The notes under the pieces are model-generated. The model made no database searches and was not told the DNA's origin. It saw only the letters and a program-made list of their open reading frames with translations. A DNA stretch of 64,000 nucleotides from Symbiodinium natans. Lineage: Eukaryota > Sar > Dinophyceae > Suessiales > Symbiodiniaceae. The position numbers and the translations under genes are program-made. Positions 57,501 through 64,000 of this stretch are shown here, in pieces; the stretch's first letter is position 1, and each line of letters starts with the position of its first letter. Location of the stretch: positions 33,501-97,500 of the forward strand of contig CAJNDS010000032.1 in assembly GCA_905221605.1 (NCBI GenBank), in the 5' to 3' direction.

Positions 57501-60500
57501 CGCGGGGTCGGTTTCGCTGTTGCCGGCAGGTAACACTTGAGCGGTCCCTCAATCTTGACCGCGTTGACACAGAGGATTCCCCAAGGGGGAGCATGGGAAC
57601 CAAGGGAGCCCGTGCAGTTCAGAGATCCACGAGGTTCTTTCCTTTCAGCGACTGAACAGACGTAACACTGGACTGTCATCCACCTTAGCTCACATTCGCA
57701 TCTGGACTCAGGGGTTTGGGTTTCAGGATTCTTGATATGTGTATTTCACAAGGCCTCTTAATTTCCCAAGATTGGGCAGATGAAGAGGTTTATGTATGAA
57801 AACCGTCAGCTTGGAAAGCATTCAAACGAGTGAAAGGTTACTGGGGGCTTTTGCGGGAGAATGTCCGTCGCGAGTTTCCAGGTTCACGATATCAACATGA
57901 GTTCTTTGCACATTATGTAAAATAGCTAAAGCAACTTCATTTCCAGTTGTCCTATCTTTTCCTTCGCTACTACTCATAGCTTTCCAGAAGGCTTATAAAC
58001 AGAAGCTAGAACAACACAACTTGTCCCTCATAGTTTTCTCCTTTCTTTCTGCCTGCTGCCTTCAACATTCAATCCTTAATGGCTCAAACAAACAGCCTTA
58101 ATATTTAACTTTTAACGAGGGAGCAAGGACAGCATCGATTGAAAGAAGAGAACGAGCGTGGGCTCTCTTCGTTGACGATTTTGACAAGGCTTGAATACAA
58201 TGAACGAACTCGCCAGTCTGAAGAAGATACCGGGGTCATGTGAGCACATGTGTGAACACGGCGAATTCCTTGGCCTAGAGCTTTCGATCAACAGGAACCC
58301 TTCATATCGGCTTGGAAGATCTTGAACTTGGGGTTTCACATGAGGGGAGGTGCTTGAGGCTAGATGAGACTCTGGGGCCAGGGGCCTGTAGTGTGGAGGG
58401 CATGTACCTGGTTGGAGTCTGCCTTGAGAGTTTCATGATGTTTCATGTTCTCTTTTGGTTTGCGGGTTCACGAGTGAGGAGAGCCGCCAAGCTTTGAACG
58501 ATGCTTGCGTCAACGGCACCTTCAATGCCGAGTACTACAATGGGCCCAGTACCATGCTCAAGTCAGAGTGTACACTGTTGGACTCACATGCAGTGGCTTT
58601 AGTTCTACCCGATTTTATCCTGCACTGCACTGCACTGCACTGCACTGCTGTTTCTGTGCATGTTATGGAGTGAGTGTGACTCCCAGGTTCAGCTGATCTG
58701 GCGAGGGAGTTTCTCGCCTGGGTTGAACCTGGCCCCTCGAACTACTTGCCCTTCAGTGGTGTCGAGAATGACCAGAGCTTCAACGCATGGAAATCTGGCA
58801 TTTTTCTTGTGTGCTACTGTGCGATGCTTGATGCCGAAGACTTGTGTCAGAGCCCCGTCTACTATATCAACGCAGCGCGTCTGATGTTTCGGGGTCCTAT
58901 GACCGATATACAGCTTGACCTGCCTTCCAATTTCGTGGTGCGTATCGATCTAGAAGGCTGGGGCTTCTCAGATACAGACTCCATCCGTCTTATCAGCATG
59001 ACACAAACCTGCAGAGAGAATGCAAACGACCCTCGCGGGGTTGATGTCTACCGGCTCGGATGCCCTGGATTTAACAGCTCAAGCTGCCGCAAGCCCGATG
59101 TGAAAGAAGACATTCCTGTTCATGTGATTTCAGCTGATCGCACGGGGGTTTACATCACGGACATCTCCATAGGAGATTCTCAGTCCATACTGACCTTCAG
59201 TGGCGACATCACTGCCGAACTGTTAGATGGTGATGCAATCACCATAGATGAGTCGTCCATCATTTTGAATAACAAGAACCATACCACCTGGACCATTGCT
59301 GAACAGCACGTGGTGTCAAAGCTGTCTGGCTTCTACGGCTATGCTGATGAGCCCAGTGTCAAACGGATGCTTTGGAATCGGGTGTCCTACGTTTCAGGAG
59401 AGACCAACAAGCTTCTTATCCGAGCAAGCATGTGTTGGTTGATACTCAACGCTTTGAGTCCAGGGTCTCTTGGGTCCATTGGGTCGTTGGTTACTTGCAG
59501 GATCGGAGATGGCTTGGAGCTTCGCTTCTGTCACGAGCTACTTATGCTTATCTGCTATCTAAAGGCTTCACTGAGTACGCAAGGATCCAAGCAGGACTGA
59601 CCAGTCTATATTATTATGATTATCATTATTATTATTGAAGTACAAGATCGACAAGCATGGTACTGTACCTTTTGCATGTGACAAGAAGCTCAGAGCATTG
59701 AAGACACGGAAGGTTCCCAAATTGTTTGAACATGGCCTTTGCTGCTGCTGAGGTTGAGTATACCTGTGGGTTGGGTCAGCAACACGGAAGATGGCAGTGA
59801 TATCCCGCAGTTCAGATTCGTTCAAAACAAGGGCCGTTGGGCTCGTCGCAATCGGCTCCAGACGAAGGACGGACTTGCTCCACAAGGTTTTTTGTCAGGT
59901 CAGGAGGACCGTTGGCATTTGCAGGATTTTCGAAAGTGCACACGTGATTGCAATCATAGTTATTGATGGAGCTCCTGCCGCGCACGACTGATAGTCAGCA
60001 AGGCACTCCTGTCCTGCAGGAAGAGATCAAAGTTGACTTCGCAGCAATGGTGAAGATATGTTGGGGAGCGTTTGATGAGGGTCGCCAACAATACTACGGA
60101 GAAGCGGGAGTCCTGCAGTTTTCCAGTCCCACCTTCATGGCAGATGCAGGAGTGTATCTGACAACAAGATTGCAAGGAGGAGTAGGTCAGGCGGTCTTGT
60201 CATTTTCCCCTTCAACTGGAACAACTTTTTACAAAGCTTTCCACACCCCTTTGGTTGTCGCTTGGTCGGATGGATTTTGCGTGGCAATGTCATGGCATCA
60301 TTGCCTGTGAATGATGTTCATTCAATCTGCAAGCAAAACCAAGGTCAGGCTTCTTTTCAAAGAGGTGGACTTCATGCTGGAGCCCCTCCTTGCGGGAGCG
60401 ATTGAAAAGCCGGAAGAGCTTGAGGCCATGCCGGAAGACTTTCAAGTGGCTATGGAGAGACTTGCCTCTATCAAATCAGGGCCCAGATTCTGCAGCTCGC

Positions 60501-62544
60501 TCTCTGGCCTCAATGTTTTGTCGAGCGACAATGCTCGACAATGCTGTTTCATGACAAACCTTCAAGCAGCCTTAACGTTGTCATTTCAAGGGCCCAGACT
60601 AAACCAGAGAACTTGGCAACTAGTCGATGAATCTGACCATAATGTCCATTATACTCTTCTGCAAGCGAAGATTTGAAGATCCTGCCGCTCTAAGTCCAGG
60701 CTTGGAGCAGAGGTATATAGTTTGTGAAGCCCATGTCGCGATGCTTCACGCTGCTTTACAATGCTTCACAATGCTTCAATGCTTTTGCTACAGACGGTCG
60801 AAAGGAATGCAACGCAAGCGATTTGTGGGCAGCTTTTCACGGAGATGTGGACCAACGATGACTCAGGCAGCTTAGAGAGTTTAAGTGCAGGCAGCAAGGG
60901 TGGCAGAACAGTGGAAGCAGTTTGCAAGGTCGCAGTCTGTGGCAAGTGCAGAGTTTAGAACGGGGCTGGGGCGGGGGGAGGGGGTGAGATCATGTAAGAA
61001 GTCGTGCAGGTTGTGCAGTTGTGTTTCCTGGATCAACTGCATGTGCACGTCCGCCGAGGCTTTCCTCTTCCGCGTGGATGCTACTATGGACCGCTCTACA
61101 CAGATGTGGTTGCTGACAATGAGCCAGCACGCCCGTCCTACAGGGAATACTTCATCATATTTGAACCAAAGGCTTCGGGCCACTCTTGAAGTCAATTCGC
61201 GTAGGCGTGCTGCGATTTGCGCTCAGTTTGTTTTTGAGTTTGGGAGGCCGGTCTCAAGGACGTCTGTACCCTCAATGACCAGTTCGGGTCGAGGACGGCA
61301 CCCTGTGTCTACCAGTGGCTTGGCTCGATAGTCCGATAGAATCGTGCTGGTTAGCTTGGAATTTCTTATGGCAAGGCCACAGGGGAGCACTTCTAGGCAG
61401 AGCTGTCTATCAATGAAGACTGGTGCTGTGAATTTCATGTCGCACTTTCAAAAGTCAGCACACCAGTGGCGAGTCATCGAGTTAGTCATGCCTTCCGAGT
61501 ACTTCGGAAGTAACTTTTGCACCACCGTAGCCATGAGTTGGCATGAAATACAGACACGGAGAGTGTTGGAAACAGATACGTGTGTGTATATACAGATAGA
61601 GCAGCTGGACGTGCGTACACATCTTACATGGAGAGATGTGCTTCCTCCAGGCCTAGGTATGTGCGGGCGATGCATGTGACATGATGGGACGTGCTTGGGT
61701 CCCAAGGCTGGCATTCAATGCACGTGCGGGTGAAATTGGCATGGTAAACCCCCGGGAAGTTATTGGCATCTACACGCAGTGCGCTGGCAAATCTGGATCA
61801 GCAACGGCCCCTTGGCTTCGTGAATACTCTCTTTCAATCGACGACCAGCCGAAATTGGCAATAAACGCCGCATATGCACGTGTTTGCACATCTGACTTGA
61901 CAAATCTTGACAAGCCATTCTCGAATTGAGTTCAGGTATGTGGCCCGCGCTACAGCGTACTAGAGTACGGCCCAGCTTACGCGACTGCTTCAACAATGCT
62001 GCCAGAGGTTGGAAGTTGCTTGAACCTCTTTTTCCCCTTCTTACATCTCTTTGATTCAGTGCGGGTCGATTCGCCACCAGCTCGAAGTGAGTGCCCGACT
62101 TGGTGCAGGAAAATCATACTCAGCTGGATCGTGTTGAAATGCTTCCTTGGCCTCAAGCTCGCGCCTTGCTGGCATGTTATACGCTTTGATGTGGCGGTCG
62201 TGCAAGGTCGCAGGTGTGCGGCAGAAGGCACGCCAGAAATACGCCACACTTGACCTTTCGATTTCCCAGTGTTTCCATTGTGCCACAAGGCTTGTTGAGC
62301 TCGCTGGGTCTTCGGGCACTGAGCAAGGAGGCCGCCGAGGAGGCTGGATGGCATTGCGCGTGGAGCTCCATGGCAACGTGCGCGTTTCGTTTCAAGTTTC
62401 GCAAGTGTGTCGCAAGTGTTTCGCAAGTGTTTCGCATGTTCTGCTTCTCCTTGAGCTTCCGAGAGGTGCTGGAGCTTCAGCCCACGCTGACCAACGAGGA
62501 TGGTGGTGTTGTTGAGGACCCCTTCAGACTCGTGCTGAGCGAAA
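54571..62544 (+). CDS. multi-exon gene, Cys-rich protein with C-Y/W-C modules
   Basis: Exons with matching phases: 54571-55410 (SYELCYSPDGSFEGDEW; LTACYCPNYDGPDPTTDAC), 55496-55605 (PDGIVRIEVPERAIWEPQSR), 55882-~56003 (GWFPPLEFDDFGLLIGGDAY, TFCVCS), 56136-56275 (KVEVCYCDENCGNSFNYFKA C) and 57300-~57455 (GALTLYGGIQSDFADG). Then about 58460-58605 (NDACVNGTFNAEYYNGPS), 58687-~59427 (FLVCYCAMLDAEDLC, LMFRGP) and one from 60020 (VKICWGAFDEGRQQYYGEAG VLQFSSP). Each module pairs an (E/K)xC(Y/W)C strand with a following G-x-L-x-F-x-G/S-P strand, a pattern I associate with large extracellular-looking alveolate proteins of unknown role. Exon-like pieces at 60.3-60.7, 61.02-61.19, 61.7-61.93 and 62.46-62.54 kb (the last before a good GTAAGT donor) may continue it or belong to neighbours. 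Secretion is inferred from cysteine content only; no N-terminus was found. Confidence 0.6.
56301..56501 (+). repeat. GGAAGGAAGGAG / GGAGTTGAAGGAA microsatellite in intron
   Basis: About 200 bp of GGAAG units with periodic GAGTTGAA interruptions, inside the intron that starts at 56276. Lys/Glu/Gly-rich (plus) and Phe/Leu/Pro/Ser-rich (minus) open frames over it are artefacts. Confidence 0.93.
58618..58648 (+). repeat. (CTGCA)n pentanucleotide repeat
   Basis: Six copies of CTGCA/TGCAC between two exons of the Cys-rich gene, apparently intronic. Confidence 0.92.
60311..60676 (+). CDS. candidate exon(s), unidentified helical protein
   Basis: A 121-codon open stretch whose first half (KVRLLFKEVDFMLEPLLAGA IEKPEELEAMPEDFQVAMER LASIKSGPRF) is clearly protein-like. 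It may be a continuation of the Cys-rich gene or a separate gene, since it lacks the C-Y-C module. ATG at 60311 is possible but not preferred over a splice acceptor near 60340. Confidence 0.35.
   Translation: MMFIQSASKTKVRLLFKEVDFMLEPLLAGAIEKPEELEAMPEDFQVAMERLASIKSGPRFCSSLSGLNVLSSDNARQCCFMTNLQAALTLSFQGPRLNQRTWQLVDESDHNVHYTLLQAKI
61004..61189 (+). CDS. candidate exon, unidentified
   Basis: A plus stretch (LHVHVRRGFPLPRGCYYGPL YTDVVADNEPARPSYREYFI IFEPKASGHS) ending in TGA. Composition is convincing for an extracellular or beta-rich segment. It could be the terminal exon of the upstream gene. Confidence 0.35.
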   Translation: MQVVQLCFLDQLHVHVRRGFPLPRGCYYGPLYTDVVADNEPARPSYREYFIIFEPKASGHS

Positions 62545-62880
62545 TGTAAGTAGATATGTTTATCAACATGCAAGGGCCCAGGCACTACCAGAGGGCGCAC
62601 ATCAGCAACAACAGCGGTTGCGAAGCAATGAACATTGCAGGTACGTAGGGAAAGTGCCCCCTCTTCCTATATCCGAGTGAGCTGCCGCGAGCTTCGTTGT
62701 GCGCATTTGTGCGCTGCAAAGCAGTCCCTTGGTGCAGCCCTGCATCAGAGGAAAGCCCCTAACATGAGGACTTTGTAGATCTTTACAAACAAGTGCGATG
62801 CACAGCTTCCGCAACAGATCACAAGGGGTATATCTTTGTTGGCGCAAAAACTACAGCGCACTGAGCTGTGTCTGTACCCT

Positions 62881-63020
62881 TGGTAGTAGGGTCCCCCCCC
62901 CCCCCCCAAACACACACACGCGCACACACGCGCACACCGCGCACACACGCGCACGCACGCGCACGCACGCGCACACACGCGCACACACGCGCACACACGC
63001 ACACGCGCACACGCGCGCAC

Positions 63021-63065
<45 letters not shown>

Positions 63066-63325
63066 CAGACACACAGACACACACACAGACAGACACACAG
63101 ACAGAGACACACACAGACACAGACACAGACACAGACACAGACACAGACACAGACACAGACACACACACAGACACACACACAGACACACACACAGACACAC
63201 ACAGACACACACAGACACACACACACACAGACAGACACACACACACACACACACAGAGACACACACACACACACACACCACAGACACACACACACACACA
63301 CACACACACAACACACACACACACA

Positions 63326-63356
<31 letters not shown>

Positions 63357-64000
63357 CCACACGGACCCACACGGACCCACACGGACCCACGGACCCACAC
63401 GGACCCACACGGACGGACGGACCCCACGGACACGGACCCACACGGACACACACACGGACCCACACACACGGACCCCACACGGACCCACACGGACCCACAC
63501 GGACCCACACGGACCCACAGGACCCACACGGACCCACACGGACCACACGGACCCACACACACCACACGGACCCACACGGACCCACACGGACCCACACGGA
63601 CCCACACGGACCCACACGGACCCACACGGACCCACACGGACCCACACGGACCCACACGGACCCACACGGACCCACACGGACCCACACGGACCCACACGGA
63701 CCCACACGGACCCACACGGACCCGCACGGACCCACACGGACCCACACGGACACACACGGACCCACACGGACACAACACACACACGGACACAACACACACA
63801 CGGACACAACACACACGGACACAACACACACGGACACAACACACACGGGGACAACACACACGGGGACACCACACACGGGGACACACACACACGGGGACAC
63901 ACACACACACACACACACACACGGGGACACACATACACGGGGACACACACACACACACACAAGGGACACATACGGGGAACCAGGGGACACACACGGGGAC
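62881..64000. repeat. satellite: (CA)n grading into (CACACGGACC)n, to window edge
   Basis: After a 15-base C run (62884-62907 region), sub-arrays succeed one another: ACACACGCGC (62910-63060), CACAGACA (63060-63240), CA (63240-63350), a 10-bp ACACGGACCC unit with dozens of copies (63350-63770), ACACAACACACACGG (63770-63850) and CACACACGGGGACA (63850-64000). The minus strand is open in all three frames for about 380-415 codons because no repeat register contains a stop; these Cys/Val-rich frames are artefacts. Confidence 0.95.

Noticed and set aside
62745..63992. Three overlapping minus-strand frames of 379-415 codons, Cys/Val-rich
   Set aside because: They arise from stop-free simple repeats; all three frames are open at once.

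Overview
The window reads as nuclear DNA of a dinoflagellate, most likely a Symbiodiniaceae-like or related alveolate alga. The grounds are: (1) a fragment of dinoflagellate/apicomplexan-type mitochondrial cob embedded in GC-richer DNA; (2) introns whose 5' ends are GC as often as GT (one looks like GA), commonly flanked by AG|G at both ends; (3) degenerate interstitial TTTAGGG-like telomere arrays; (4) low gene density with many minisatellites and homopolymer tracts. No bacterial-type operons, tRNA genes, complete rRNA genes or CRISPR arrays were seen. Most open reading frames are antisense or out-of-frame shadows; the real genes are small exons spliced together, which I traced by protein similarity and splice-phase agreement.

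Layout. 0.1-0.8 kb: tandem repeat. 1.4-2.9 kb: intact 486-residue Rep-like protein (HUH-type motif plus SF3 helicase) related to CRESS-DNA virus/plasmid replication proteins. 3.0-5.6 kb: degenerate repeats ending in telomere-like DNA. 5.7-9.7 kb: a dispersed repeat family, one copy of which is split cleanly by a 2.26-kb mitochondrial insertion (6282-8543) carrying a rearranged cob fragment and GGGCC hairpins; a tandem array follows. 12.5-15.9 kb: an intronless LRR protein followed closely by a multi-exon CIAO2/MIP18-family gene (cytosolic Fe-S assembly). 16-23 kb: repeats, a 46-base G run and unidentified exon-like stretches. 23.9-25.9 kb: CFAP161, an axonemal microtubule inner protein, in about 12 tiny exons. 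26-52 kb: several unidentified plus-strand exon clusters, one minus-strand candidate, a possible protein kinase start (49.4-50.1 kb) and many microsatellites. 52.4-53.7 kb: two tandem arrays of the same repeat in opposite orientation. 54.6 kb to at least 60.1 kb, possibly 62.5 kb: a long multi-exon gene for a protein with repeated C-Y/W-C modules. 62.9-64.0 kb: a (CA)n/(CACACGGACC)n satellite reaching the window edge.

The identified genes are unrelated housekeeping or flagellar genes, almost all on the plus strand and some packed head-to-tail, which agrees with the unidirectional gene arrangement known in dinoflagellates. I see no multi-gene system acting as a unit. The most notable items are the endogenous Rep-like gene, the exactly bounded mitochondrial insertion, the intron ends (GC/GA donors, direct repeats at splice sites, a 27-nt in-frame insert in CIAO2) and the inverted pair of tandem arrays.
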